NCBI GenBank assembly: GCA_963827595.1
Contig: CAWHBT010000003.1
Coordinates: forward strand, 1 to 64,000
DNA: 64,000 bases
DNA from: DATEDA01 sp963827595
GTDB lineage: Bacteria > Pseudomonadota > Gammaproteobacteria > Burkholderiales > SG8-39
Reading direction: 5' to 3'
Positions 43,034 to 51,594 of this stretch are shown here, one piece after another. A program made the position numbers and the translations under genes. Position 1 is the first letter of the stretch; the number at the start of each line of letters is the position of its first letter. Under the pieces are notes generated by a model that saw nothing but the letters and a program-made list of their open reading frames with translations, did not search any database and was not told the DNA's origin.

Positions 43034-43190
43034 TGACCGGATACCCGGTCCACAGCTGAACGAATTCCAGGATGACGCCTAGCGCGATGAATCCGGCGGC
43101 AAACCCCGCGCGAACGGACACGCCCGGGTAGAGATTGGCGAACGACGACATGAGAACGAAGTACGCGAAGGCATGTGAGAACTTGTCTCC
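43034..43190 (-). pseudogene. VanZ-like membrane protein fragment
   Basis: On the minus strand GDKFSHAFAYFVLMSSFANL then YPGVSVRAGFAAGFIALGVI and LEFVQLWTGYP match the middle of VanZ-like proteins (DK..H...Y..L...F..........A.......LGV.LE..Q..TGYR). The end with ADMLANATG is replaced by unrelated sequence and no start is found, so both ends are lost. Confidence 0.6.
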
Positions 43191-43550
43191 CTTCCGGCGC
43201 TGCCCGTCGTGCGTCTGGCGCGTTCTCGTCCGAATGAGCGCGCGTTGCTAGATGCGACGAAAGCGAGGCGATCGGGGAGCCGAGACCGCACTGGCGGCCG
43301 GCGGCCTTTACTTATCTATGGCGGGTTTACCGACACCAAGGAGACGCACCAGGCGAAACTCGCAGTTTTCGATTGAAAGAGAGAAACCATATCCGTGGTC
43401 GGCGTCATCTTGCTCGTCGTTGGTCCGAAGAAGTAACGGAGGGGACCTTGCTTTAACACCCCGTGTCTGACAGCGTGTGCTTGCCAAGCGGTAGGGCGTA
43501 GCGTTATACGTGCTGCGTGTTTCCTTGAGACGTACCGGGCGAGCCAGTCC

Positions 43551-44003
43551 ATGCCTGTCAGATACTCGTCATGTCCAGGGCCTCTCGTTCTCGGCCTCCC
43601 GTGTGGCGTGGTTTTCAGCGGGATCATCGCGACGATGGTGCTCGCGAGCGGCTGCGTCGCGGTCGGCGCGACGGCGTTGGGGATCGGCGCAGCGGTCGGG
43701 ATCAATCACACGCTCAGCGGCATCGTCTACAAGACGTTCACCGAACCGCTGCCCAAGGTCAAACGTGCTGCATTGACCGCGCTCCATCAGATGGAGATTA
43801 CAGTTGCGTCGATGGAGAAGACCAAGCAGGGTGAGCTTATCAAAGCCAAGGCATCAAACCGAACGATCGAGATCGAGTTTGAATCCCTCACGCCGAAGAC
43901 GACGCGCATGCGGGTGGTGGCCGATTCGGACGGAATCTTCAAGGATTCGGCGACGGCCACGGAGATCATTCTTCAGACCGAGCGGGCGCTGCCCGCCACG
44001 TGA
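43551..44003 (+). CDS. DUF3568-like lipoprotein
   Basis: The 150-residue frame contains a lipoprotein-like signal (GIIATMVLASGCVAVGATAL) and a mature part HTLSGIVYKTFTEPLPKVKR, AALTALHQMEITVASMEKT, IEIEFESLTPKTTRMRVVAD. This fits DUF3568: lipoproteins of about 130 residues with TYP.P...V..A...AL..L......EK. The first 25 residues (MPVRYSSCPGPLVLG...) look unnatural, so the start is unsettled; a start near 43622-43635 would give a short signal. It is followed 14 bases later by the next gene. Confidence 0.65.
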   Translation: MPVRYSSCPGPLVLGLPCGVVFSGIIATMVLASGCVAVGATALGIGAAVGINHTLSGIVYKTFTEPLPKVKRAALTALHQMEITVASMEKTKQGELIKAKASNRTIEIEFESLTPKTTRMRVVADSDGIFKDSATATEIILQTERALPAT

Positions 44004-44017
44004 TCAAGGAGGCGCGC

Positions 44018-44938
44018 ATGAAGTTCCGTTATCGTGTTGTGAACCTGCTTATCGCGGCTTCGGCCGCGAGTTTCGCGACCGGCCTTAGGGCGGACGAGGC
44101 GGCCGCGCTGACCACCGAGATCCAGGCCGTGGACGCCAACGCGACCTCGAGAGGCCAAGGGGTGGTGACCGGGAAGATCGCGTCCGATTTCGAGCCCTGG
44201 GCCGGCTCGCGCGCGAACGCGACCAGCCTCGTGACGGGCCTGCGGAACGGCTCGCCGATCACGCTCACCGAGCCCGGCAAGCCGTCGGCCATGTTCACGC
44301 CACCGACGCGGCCTTTGGGTTACGGCAACGTCTCCACGTCGCTCGCGCTCGCGAAGTTTCAGCTCGCGCAGCAAGGCATTACCAATCCCACGCCATCCCA
44401 GATCCAAACCGCGCTGACGGGCGGCACGATCACCGCGAACGGAAAGATGGTCGACTACCAAGGCATCCTGAGAATGCGGGCGGACGGCCTGGGCTGGGGC
44501 CAGATTGCGCACGCCTCCGGCACCAAGCTCGGCCCGGTGGTGAGCGGGATCCATTCGCAGAACCAGCATTTCGCTTCGCTCCCGCCCGCGCCGAAGCCCG
44601 TGACGACCATGCCGAACGCTTCGTCGAGTGGGGCGACCTCGGTGGCCGCTTCGCGGGCCGGCGCACAGAGCGCCTCGGCCTCACGCGGCGTCGTGACGGC
44701 GGCCGGAACCGCGCCAGGAGCGGCGCAGGGCAAGGGTCAGGGCAAAGCCGCGACCGCCGGCGGGGAGGCCGCGCCGAGAGGGCAAGGGATTGTCACTGCG
44801 GCCGGGAATAGCGCGTCGCCCGCCGCGATCGGCGCCTCAGGAGCGAAAGGTGGGGGGGTCGTTACAGCTGAGGGCAGTAGCGCAGCGGCCTCGTCCAACG
44901 CAGGCGGGAACGGAAAAGCCCTCGGCCGTTCGAAGTAG
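44018..44938 (+). CDS. Secreted Gly/Ala/Ser-rich protein
   Basis: A 306-residue exported protein: signal peptide VVNLLIAASAASFATGLRAD, a folded middle part (NGSPITLTEPGKPSAMFTPP, LGYGNVSTSLALAKFQLAQQ, GLGWGQIAHASGTKLGPVVS) and a low-complexity tail with four repeats around (R)GVVTA(A)G / GQGIVTAAG and a GKGQGKAATAGG segment. The middle part suggests a conserved domain found in betaproteobacterial exported proteins with no known role. ATG 44018 has AAGGAGG upstream. It probably forms an operon with the DUF3568-like gene. Confidence 0.75.
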   Translation: MKFRYRVVNLLIAASAASFATGLRADEAAALTTEIQAVDANATSRGQGVVTGKIASDFEPWAGSRANATSLVTGLRNGSPITLTEPGKPSAMFTPPTRPLGYGNVSTSLALAKFQLAQQGITNPTPSQIQTALTGGTITANGKMVDYQGILRMRADGLGWGQIAHASGTKLGPVVSGIHSQNQHFASLPPAPKPVTTMPNASSSGATSVAASRAGAQSASASRGVVTAAGTAPGAAQGKGQGKAATAGGEAAPRGQGIVTAAGNSASPAAIGASGAKGGGVVTAEGSSAAASSNAGGNGKALGRSK

Positions 44939-44984
44939 CCGCACACGGACCCCGGACGAACGACTTCGCTGCGAGGCCCTCGCT

Positions 44985-45130
44985 GGCGAGGTTCTCGGCA
45001 ACGCCCCTTTCGCTGTCGGCGAAATCGATCTTCCGCTTTGGGTCGATAGCGGCATGGAGCGGCCGCCTTCAGTGACAGGGCCGTACAGCTGCTTCTGGCC
45101 GGTCTGCGACATTCGCGACGTGCTCGCGCT
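44985..45130. repeat. Dispersed repeat copy
   Basis: The segment with TTGGGTCGATAGCGGCATGG (45039-45058), GAGCGGCCGCCTTCA and GGGCCGTACAGCTGCTTCTG (45078-45097) aligns with 9345-9420 (GGGTCGAGAGCGGCGTCGAA, CGGCCGGTTTCA, GGGGCCGTAAAG). It lies between the secreted-protein gene and the integrase gene. Nothing else is seen in 44939-45229. Confidence 0.6.
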
Positions 45131-45229
45131 GCCTATCCACCGCGATTGCGTTGGCAACGTTCCCAAAGCCCCGCCAAACGGTAGTAGCCATCAGATCGGG
45201 TCGTCCATTAATCTAGCTTCTCGCGTTGA

Positions 45230-46459
45230 TCATGCGCAGTTTGTCGGTGATTTCACTGCGTTCGCGACGACTGCGGCCCAAGCCTCGGCTAGCTCACGCA
45301 ACCTCGCGAGGTGCGCCGCGCTGTCGTAGTGCGCGCTGACGTCGCCTGCGTGCGGGTCGGCGTGGCCCAGCAGGCGACGCGCAACCTCTTGCGGTACGCC
45401 GCGCTCGGCGAGCCAGGATCGGGGCGCTTTGCGTAGCAGCTTCGGGCTCCAGTCGAGTGCGCGACCTGCTTCCTCGTTTGCGTACGCCTTCAGCATCGCC
45501 CGGGCGCGCTTTGGCGGCTGATCTGGCATCGGTAGGAGGCCGCCGAACACATACGGCCCGCGACGTTCTAGGGCGCGCAGGACGTCGGCCGCGGCTTTCG
45601 ACAGCGGAACGCGGTAGCTGCCGCGCTTCGCCTCGGTCACGATGAGCACGGGATGCTCGCCTTCCAAACCCGCCACGTCCAACCACTGCAGTCTGCCAGT
45701 TTCCCCCGGCCGGGTAGGGCAGAGCGAGGCGAAGCGGAAGAGCGCCGCCCACGCTGGGTACTCGGCCGCAAGGCGATCCACGGCACGCACTACCGCGCCC
45801 AGCGCCGATAGGTCGGGTCCGCTTTCCGGGAATGCGACGAGGCTGCGCGGATCGGGCCTCGGCGCGCGCGTCTCGGGGAACGCGGGCAGTGCGTGGAGGA
45901 TTTTGCCCCCCTTCGGCCTCGTGCACCACGTCAGGAACGCGCGGACCTTGAGCATAAGGTCATGCGCCGAGCCGCCAGCCTGCTCGATCTTCGTGGCGAT
46001 CGCTTCTAGGGCGACGTCGTCCACGAGCGAGAGCGGCAGCCGGCGCAGCCCCGTAAGGTGGTCGACGCGGCGGTGCTCACCGCCCTCCAAGGTGCGCCTG
46101 TAACCCGCGACGGTGATGGCCTTCGGTTTCTTGCCGGCCGCCGCCTGCCGGTCGCACCACTCCAAGTATCGCGACACCGCTCTGTCGAACGTCAGCGAGT
46201 TCACCGGAAGCTCCGCTGGCGCCTCGCCGCGGATCGCCCCCCGGTGGAGTAGAGCGGCCTCGCGAGCCTTCTCGGCGTCCATGGCTGGGTAATGGCCGAG
46301 GATCTTGCGCGACCGCTTACCGTGGCTGCGCAGGTGAATCGTCCACGTCCGCACGCCGTACGGGCTCACGCGCAGGTGCAGCAACGGCACAATGCTGTCG
46401 CGGTGGTCACCGACATGGGCGGTCGCGGGGTCCAGGCGTTTTGGTTTCCTGGTCGCCAT
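45230..46459 (-). CDS. int: Tyrosine recombinase (phage-type integrase)
   Basis: A 409-residue integrase. The N-terminal arm-binding part begins LRVSPYGVRTWTIHLRSHGK, a SAM-like core-binding domain (FDRAVSRYLEWCDRQAAAGK...) follows, and the catalytic domain shows Arg I in LCPTRPGETGRLQW, a Lys in VTEAKRGSYRVPLS, KAPR at the usual HxxR place, LGHADPH and the nucleophile Tyr in VSAHYDSAAH. The HxxR His is replaced by Lys, which some integrases tolerate. It reads away from the tRNA-Thr fragment 380 bases upstream, which is the expected attachment site. It is the likely integrase of the whole island. Confidence 0.9.
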   Translation of the reverse strand: MATRKPKRLDPATAHVGDHRDSIVPLLHLRVSPYGVRTWTIHLRSHGKRSRKILGHYPAMDAEKAREAALLHRGAIRGEAPAELPVNSLTFDRAVSRYLEWCDRQAAAGKKPKAITVAGYRRTLEGGEHRRVDHLTGLRRLPLSLVDDVALEAIATKIEQAGGSAHDLMLKVRAFLTWCTRPKGGKILHALPAFPETRAPRPDPRSLVAFPESGPDLSALGAVVRAVDRLAAEYPAWAALFRFASLCPTRPGETGRLQWLDVAGLEGEHPVLIVTEAKRGSYRVPLSKAAADVLRALERRGPYVFGGLLPMPDQPPKRARAMLKAYANEEAGRALDWSPKLLRKAPRSWLAERGVPQEVARRLLGHADPHAGDVSAHYDSAAHLARLRELAEAWAAVVANAVKSPTNCA

Positions 46460-46842
46460 GACTACTCCCCGCCCGCCTGCGAGAGGCTGACCCCAATCGC
46501 CGCGGAGAGCGCGATGACGAAGGTGTACTTCGGCACTGTCCGAAATCTAAGCGCGTGCGCCGTTACGACGGCGGTCACTGCGTCCCGCGGGAGGGCCCGT
46601 TCCCCAGCACTCATTGGCGTCGGCTGCCCACTATCTCGGCTTTCCAGTAGGCGCAGCCCGCGCGCCGACGGTCTTGTGCCCCCCGCAGTTCACGGCGTTC
46701 TTGCGTACCCCATCCGGTATACTGCTGCACGCTCTTCTCTCATTGTGCCATTTCATGTCAGAACCGTTCCGAACTGATCGGAACAGATCTTATATCTACA
46801 GGAATACATTGGAATTGTTTTGAACAGTTGTGCGACGACAGA
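46460..46842. other. Region between integrase and attachment site
   Basis: About 380 bases with no gene. GTTCCGA (46766-46772) and TCGGAAC (46778-46784) form a 7-bp inverted repeat, and GGAAC/GGAAT/TGAAC motifs recur between 46780 and 46825. These are possible integrase arm sites or its promoter region. The GC content is lower than in the neighbours. Confidence 0.45.
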
Positions 46843-46890
46843 CCATTCGTAATGCTCAGGTCGGGGGTTCAAGTCCCTCCGCCAGCACCA
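46843..46890 (+). other. tRNA-Thr(CGT) 3' fragment: right attachment site (att)
   Basis: The sequence CCATTCGTAATG carries an anticodon loop with CGT, followed by a T-arm GGGGG TTCAAGT CCCTC, an acceptor strand CGCCAGC and ACCA. The 5' half (acceptor GCTGGCG, D-arm) is missing upstream: the sequence before 46843 does not fit. A duplicated tRNA 3' end of this kind is the usual trace of integration into a tRNA gene. It marks the island's right border. Confidence 0.8.
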
Positions 46891-46907
46891 CGATCCAGGA
46901 CCTTTCG

Positions 46908-47864
46908 ATGATGCGAGCGATCTTCGCCCTGCTGTTGGCGGTCTCTACTGCGGCCGCGGCGCAGACCTATCCGAGTCGCCCGCTGCGCGTCATCGTGCCG
47001 CAGCCGCCGGGCGGCGGCTTCGATCTGGTGGCGCGCACGCTGAGCGAGCCGCTCGGCGCCCTGCTCGGCCAGCCGGTGATCGTCGAGAACCGGCCGGGCG
47101 GCGGCACGACCGTGGGGACCGACCTGGTCGCCAAGGCGGAGCCGGATGGGTACACGCTGCTCCTCGGCGCTTCGGCGAACCTCGCCTTCAGCCCCGGGCT
47201 GTATCCAAAGCTGCCATACGACCCGAAGGCCGATTTCGTGCCGGTCGGGCTTGCCGCGGGCCTCGCCTACACGCTGGTGACGCGCACCGACGCCCCGCTC
47301 AATTCGCTGCGGGAGATCGTCGAGTACGCGCGCGCCAATCCCGGCAAGCTCACCTACGCCTCGGCCGGCAACGGCAGCGGCCAGCACATCTGCGCGGCGC
47401 TCGTCTGGCACCTCGCCGGCGTGTCGCTGACCCACGTGCCGTACAAGGGGGCGCAGGCGGCGTACCAGGACCTGATCCCGGGGCGCGTCGATCTGTTCTT
47501 CGATGCCTCGGCGACGGCGCGCGGCCAGGTCGAAGGCGGGCGCGTGAAGGCGCTCGCCGTGTCGGGGCCGGCGCGGCTTCCCTATCACCCGAACGTGCCG
47601 ACGGTGCGCGAGACCGGGGTGCTCGACCTCGAGGTCGAGTCGTGGGTCGGGTTCTTCGTGCGCGCGGGCACGCCCGCGCCGGTGCTCGCGCGCCTGCGCG
47701 CGGATTTCGACCGGGTGGTTGCCTCGCCCGAGATCGCGGCCGCGTTCGAGAAGCGCGGCGCGCGGCCGATCCGTCTGTCGGTACCGGAGACCGAGGCGCT
47801 CGTCGCGCGCGACATCGAGAAGTGGACCCGGCTCATCCGCAGCGCCGGCATCAGCGCTGACTGA
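46908..47864 (+). CDS. Bug family (TctC-like) periplasmic solute-binding protein
   Basis: A 318-residue exported binding protein of the tripartite tricarboxylate receptor (Bug) family, abundant in Burkholderiales. Signal peptide AIFALLLAVSTAAAAQ; then YPSRPLRVIVPQPPGGGFDL, the phosphate- or carboxylate-binding loop; NRPGGGTTVGTDLVAKAEPD GYTLL; LTYASAGNGSG; HVPYKGAQAAYQDLIPGRVD. The end ...EKWTRLIRSAGISAD is typical. Its partners TctAB are not here; such orphan Bug genes are common. ATG 46908 has AGGA seven bases upstream. Its promoter lies inside or beyond the att site, so integration of the island may have changed its control. Confidence 0.9.
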   Translation: MMRAIFALLLAVSTAAAAQTYPSRPLRVIVPQPPGGGFDLVARTLSEPLGALLGQPVIVENRPGGGTTVGTDLVAKAEPDGYTLLLGASANLAFSPGLYPKLPYDPKADFVPVGLAAGLAYTLVTRTDAPLNSLREIVEYARANPGKLTYASAGNGSGQHICAALVWHLAGVSLTHVPYKGAQAAYQDLIPGRVDLFFDASATARGQVEGGRVKALAVSGPARLPYHPNVPTVRETGVLDLEVESWVGFFVRAGTPAPVLARLRADFDRVVASPEIAAAFEKRGARPIRLSVPETEALVARDIEKWTRLIRSAGISAD

Positions 47865-48077
47865 CCCTTCGCCGCGTCGCCGCCCCGCCTCGCTCCCTCC
47901 CTGGACACCGCTGTCGGCGCCGCGACGTGAGCGCCGGGCGCCCGGCCGTCACGGGGCGCCCGCAGCGAGGAACTTCGCACGTCCTGGCCCTCCCGCGCGG
48001 AATAGTTCACGCGCCCAGACCCGCTGGCGCAGGGCTTGCTTTGCAGGGATGGAGCGATTTTCTGGCAACGGCCACGG

Positions 48078-49607
48078 ATGCTCGGCATCTTCAACGGTTC
48101 TCGGTCCGACCACCCGCTGGCGGACCTCAAGGAGGCGAAGCGCCTCCTCGAGGGGTTGCCCGCGGACGACGCCTTGCGGTCGCTCGAGGAGATCACGCAC
48201 TGGCTCGACTCGGTCCGCGCCGACGCGAGCTTCAAGCCCGAGGCCCGTGCCCAGCTCGTCCAGCTCTTCGACGAAGCGGGCCAGGCGCCGGCCCGCAAGC
48301 TCGCCCGCGAATACCTCGCCGCCTCCCGCATCGGCAAGCAGCAGGAGTCCCAGCTGTGGACCGCGATCCACACCTTCTGGGAGCAGTCCGCGCTCGGCTA
48401 CGCGACCTGCCTCGACACCTACGCCACCGGTGCCAAGGGCGGCGATGCCCTGAAGCGGTCGCTGCCGCTCCTCGGCGTGCGCGCGCTGCGCTCGCTGGCG
48501 GCGCAGCTGAAGTGGCTGCAGCTGCGCTACGGCCCGGTCGACGAACGGCTCTGGAACATCCTGTGCCGCACCTACGGGCTGCTCGCGTCGCGCAAGCTCT
48601 CCAAGACGAGCGTCGCGGTCTACCCGGGCGTCGCCGCCGAGTCGACGCCGGAGCTCGAGTTCCTCCGCGCCGCGATGTTCGGTGCCTGCTCGCCGGACAG
48701 CCTGCTGCCGGTCGAGATCGAGATCGCCGAGCGCGTGATCGCGCTCTGGTCGTCCCACTTCCTGCTCGTGCCGGTCCACCAGCCCGAGACGCCCTACTGG
48801 ATCGACCTCGCCGAAGGCAAGCCACCGGTGCGCATGGCCCGTCCGCCGCAGCCGGGTCCGGGCGTCCGGTTCATCGGGCCGGGACGCGCCTTCGGCGAGC
48901 TCGAGGCGATGCTGCAGCAGGTCCGGAAGCACCGCGAGGTGCCGCCGGCGATCTCGCTCGGCGGCGCGTGCACCCCCGACACGGTTCTGGGCGTGCTCGA
49001 GCACCTCGAGCAGTGCTGGTCGCCGAAACTTGCGGAGCGGCGCCACGCGCGCCACCGCGTCAAGTCACGCCTCACGATCGCGTGGGGCTTCGAGGGCATC
49101 CTCGAGGTGCTCCGGCCGTGCTCGACGTCGAGCCTCGACGGGACCCGGTTCGAAAGCTGGATCGTCGAGAACGTCAGCGTCGGCGGGTTCGGCGCGCTCG
49201 TGCCCCAGGTGCGGGGCGACTGGCTGCGGATCGGCTGCCTGCTCGCGATGCAGCCCGAGGGCGGGGACAACTGGCTGATCGGCGTGGTCCGGCGGCTGTC
49301 GCGCCCGTCGCTGCAGCAGGCTGCGGTGGGTATCCAGACCCTCGCACGCTCGGCCGCGCCGATCGAGCTCCGGGTCCAGGTCGGGGGCACCACGACCCTC
49401 GACACCGAGACCGCGATCCTGCTCGACCCGAACCAGCTGGGGGGCGAGGTGCAGATCCTGCTGCCCGCCGGCGTCCACGCGCCGGGCGAGACCTTCACGT
49501 TCGACTACAAGGGGCTGCGCACGAAGCTCCTGCCGGCCGGCGTCGCCGAGCGCCGGCACGACTACGAGCTGCTGCGCTGCAGCCACCTGATCCGCGACGC
49601 GGCCTAG
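48078..49607 (+). CDS. PilZ-like domain protein
   Basis: The 509-residue protein has a long helical N-terminal part (PLADLKEAKRLLEGLPADDA, LRSLEEITHWLDSVRADASF) and, near residues 325-425, PilZ-like features: RRHARHRVKSRLTIAW, in place of the RxxxR c-di-GMP motif, then ENVSVGGFGALVPQ in place of (D/N)xSxxG. The final 90 residues include LDTETAILLDPNQLGGEVQI. It probably senses c-di-GMP, which fits the large GGDEF-EAL gene downstream. ATG 48078 lies after a 213-base gap holding no gene. The assignment is from the motif pair only. Confidence 0.65.
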   Translation: MLGIFNGSRSDHPLADLKEAKRLLEGLPADDALRSLEEITHWLDSVRADASFKPEARAQLVQLFDEAGQAPARKLAREYLAASRIGKQQESQLWTAIHTFWEQSALGYATCLDTYATGAKGGDALKRSLPLLGVRALRSLAAQLKWLQLRYGPVDERLWNILCRTYGLLASRKLSKTSVAVYPGVAAESTPELEFLRAAMFGACSPDSLLPVEIEIAERVIALWSSHFLLVPVHQPETPYWIDLAEGKPPVRMARPPQPGPGVRFIGPGRAFGELEAMLQQVRKHREVPPAISLGGACTPDTVLGVLEHLEQCWSPKLAERRHARHRVKSRLTIAWGFEGILEVLRPCSTSSLDGTRFESWIVENVSVGGFGALVPQVRGDWLRIGCLLAMQPEGGDNWLIGVVRRLSRPSLQQAAVGIQTLARSAAPIELRVQVGGTTTLDTETAILLDPNQLGGEVQILLPAGVHAPGETFTFDYKGLRTKLLPAGVAERRHDYELLRCSHLIRDAA

Positions 49608-49617
49608 CCCGCGCCGC

Positions 49618-50295
49618 TCACTTCCCGAGCACTCCCTCAAGCCCGCGGCGGACCGCCGCGCGCGCCATCACCTCCGCGATCCGCGCGGCGAGCGCGTCGA
49701 CGATGATCTTCCCGAGCTCGCCCGGCGTCACGCCGCCGCGGCCCTTGCCGATGTCCCGGAGCTGGATGTCGGGCAGGTCGAACGAGATCGTCGCCGTGCC
49801 GCGCCCGACCTGCGGCGCATAGGTGACCCGGGCGCCGCGGATGGTGAGGCTCTCCACGATGAGCCGGCGTCCGCCCTTGGCCTCGCCCCCCGCCCCGACG
49901 TAGCGCTCGACGTTGCGCTGCAGGACGTCGAAGTTGCTGCCTTTCGCGCCCGGCTCGTAGGTGATGCTCGGGCGCTCGACGGCGATCCGCCGCACGAGCA
50001 CGACGTCCTTCACGACCGTCGTCGGGTCGACCGCGAGCGCGATCGTCCCGGCGGTCGCGGCATGCGGCGCGCGGAAGCCCTTCGGATTGCCGATCCGCAG
50101 CCCCCGCAACGTGCCGGAGCCGTCGGCGGGGGAGAGCTTCACCTCGTCGAGCTCGACGGTCGCCTGGAGGATCTCCGGGGCGTAGTTCTCGATCGCCCGC
50201 TTGACGACGTGGTCGAGCGAGAGGTAGAGCCACACGCCCGCCGCCACGAGCGCCACGACGGCGAGCGCGGCGACGGCGGCGACGATCCGTCCCAT
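49618..50295 (-). CDS. AsmA-like (DUF748-type) membrane-anchored protein
   Basis: A 225-residue protein with one N-terminal membrane helix (IVAAVAALAVVALVAAGVWLYL) and a periplasmic part VKRAIENYAPEILQATVELD, LRGLRIGNPKGFRAPHAATA, VVKDVVLVRRIAVERPSITYE. This resembles the first repeat of AsmA/DUF748 proteins, which span the periplasm in lipid transport, but it is much shorter. Its start follows the esterase stop with no gap (TGAATG). It closes a four-gene minus-strand operon. Confidence 0.75.
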   Translation of the reverse strand: MGRIVAAVAALAVVALVAAGVWLYLSLDHVVKRAIENYAPEILQATVELDEVKLSPADGSGTLRGLRIGNPKGFRAPHAATAGTIALAVDPTTVVKDVVLVRRIAVERPSITYEPGAKGSNFDVLQRNVERYVGAGGEAKGGRRLIVESLTIRGARVTYAPQVGRGTATISFDLPDIQLRDIGKGRGGVTPGELGKIIVDALAARIAEVMARAAVRRGLEGVLGK

Positions 50296-50961
50296 TCAGG
50301 CGAGCACCCGGCGCAGCCACGCGCCGATGTCGTCGAGCTCCTGCGGGGCGACCGAGTGCGGCATCGGGTACTCGTGCCACTCGACGTCGTAGCCGAGCCG
50401 CGCGAGCAGCTCGCGTGACCGCCGCGCGGCCGCGATCGGAATGATCGGATCGTAGAGACCGTGCGCCATGAAGATCGGCACGTCGCGGTTCGCGGCGTGC
50501 CGCTCGGCCTCCAGCGACTCGGCGATCGGGACGTAGGTGGACAGCGCCATGATCCCCGCGAGCCGCTCGGGGTGGCGCAAGCCGGTCTGCAGTGAGATCG
50601 CACCGCCCTGGGAAAAGCCGGCGAGGACGATGCGCCGCGCTGGCGTGCCGCGTACCTTTTCGCGCGCGATGAGCGCCTCGACGAGGTCCTGGGAGGCGCG
50701 GACGCCCCGCTCGTCCTCGCGGCGCGCGAGATCCGCGCCCAGGATGTCGTACCACGCGCGCATGACCATGCCGTTGTTGATCGTGACGGGCTGCATGGGC
50801 GCGTGGGGAAAGACGAACCGGATCGGCGCCTCCGGCAGCGCGAGCTCGCCGACGATCGGCACGAAGTCGTTCCCGTCCGCGCCCAGCCCGTGCAGCCAGA
50901 TGACGCTCGTCGCCGGGTTCGGCGCGGTCTCGATCTCGATGGCGTCGAGGAGCTCGGCCAC
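50296..50961 (-). CDS. Alpha/beta-hydrolase, phospholipase/carboxylesterase family
   Basis: This 221-residue enzyme is an alpha/beta-hydrolase esterase of the carboxylesterase 2/YpfH type. VIWLHGLGADGNDFVPI is the oxyanion region, VLAGFSQGGAISLQTGL holds the nucleophile Ser, FMAHGLYDPIIPI holds the catalytic Asp and YPMPHSVAPQELDDI the His. Substrates would be short-chain esters or lysophospholipids. GTG start directly after the mogA stop (TGAGTG), so translation is coupled. Confidence 0.88.
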   Translation of the reverse strand: MAELLDAIEIETAPNPATSVIWLHGLGADGNDFVPIVGELALPEAPIRFVFPHAPMQPVTINNGMVMRAWYDILGADLARREDERGVRASQDLVEALIAREKVRGTPARRIVLAGFSQGGAISLQTGLRHPERLAGIMALSTYVPIAESLEAERHAANRDVPIFMAHGLYDPIIPIAAARRSRELLARLGYDVEWHEYPMPHSVAPQELDDIGAWLRRVLA

Positions 50962-51561
50962 TCAAGAGGCCTTCGGGCGCTGCGCGGACTTGGGCCGGAA
51001 CGCCTTCACGACCGCTTCCTGGGTCTCGATGTACGGCCCGCCGATGAGGTCGATGCAGTAGGGGATCGCGGCGAAGATGCCGGGCACGACGGTCTGCCCG
51101 GCGGCGTCCTTCACGCCTTCGAGCGTCTCGCGGATCGCCTTCGGCTGGCCCGGCAGGTTGACGATCAGCGATTGTTTCCGGATCACCGCCACCTGGCGCG
51201 ACAGGATCGCCGTCGGCACGAACTTGAGGCTCACCTGCCGCATCTGCTCGCCGAATCCGGGCATGACGCGGTCGGCGACCGCGAGCGTCGCTTCCGGGGT
51301 CACGTCGCGCCGCGCCGGCCCGGTTCCCCCCGTCGTCAGCACCAGGTCGCAGCCCTGGGCGTCCGCGAGCTCGGCGAGCGCCGCCTCGATGAGCGGCTGC
51401 TCGTCCGGGATCAGGCGCTCGACGCACTCCCACGGCGTCGTGAGCGCGCGGCCGAGCCAGTCCTTCAGCGCCGGCAGGCCCTCGTCCTTGTAGACGCCGC
51501 TCGAAGCGCGGTCGCTGATCGAGACGAGCCCGACCTTCAGCGGGCGATCCGGTGCGGCCAT
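50962..51561 (-). CDS. mogA: Molybdopterin adenylyltransferase MogA
   Basis: A 199-residue MogA/MoaB-fold protein: KVGLVSISDRASSGVYKDEG, CDLVLTTGGTGPARRDVTPE and PGFGEQMRQVSLKFVPTAIL are conserved; QSLIVNLPGQPKAIRETLEG follows. MogA adenylates molybdopterin before molybdenum insertion. The pathway link to the IorAB molybdenum hydroxylase 7 kb downstream is suggestive. It lies 33 bases after darP on the same strand. Confidence 0.93.
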   Translation of the reverse strand: MAAPDRPLKVGLVSISDRASSGVYKDEGLPALKDWLGRALTTPWECVERLIPDEQPLIEAALAELADAQGCDLVLTTGGTGPARRDVTPEATLAVADRVMPGFGEQMRQVSLKFVPTAILSRQVAVIRKQSLIVNLPGQPKAIRETLEGVKDAAGQTVVPGIFAAIPYCIDLIGGPYIETQEAVVKAFRPKSAQRPKAS

Positions 51562-51594
51562 GAGTGTGCTCTGGAGCTCGGGTGCGGCCGCGAA

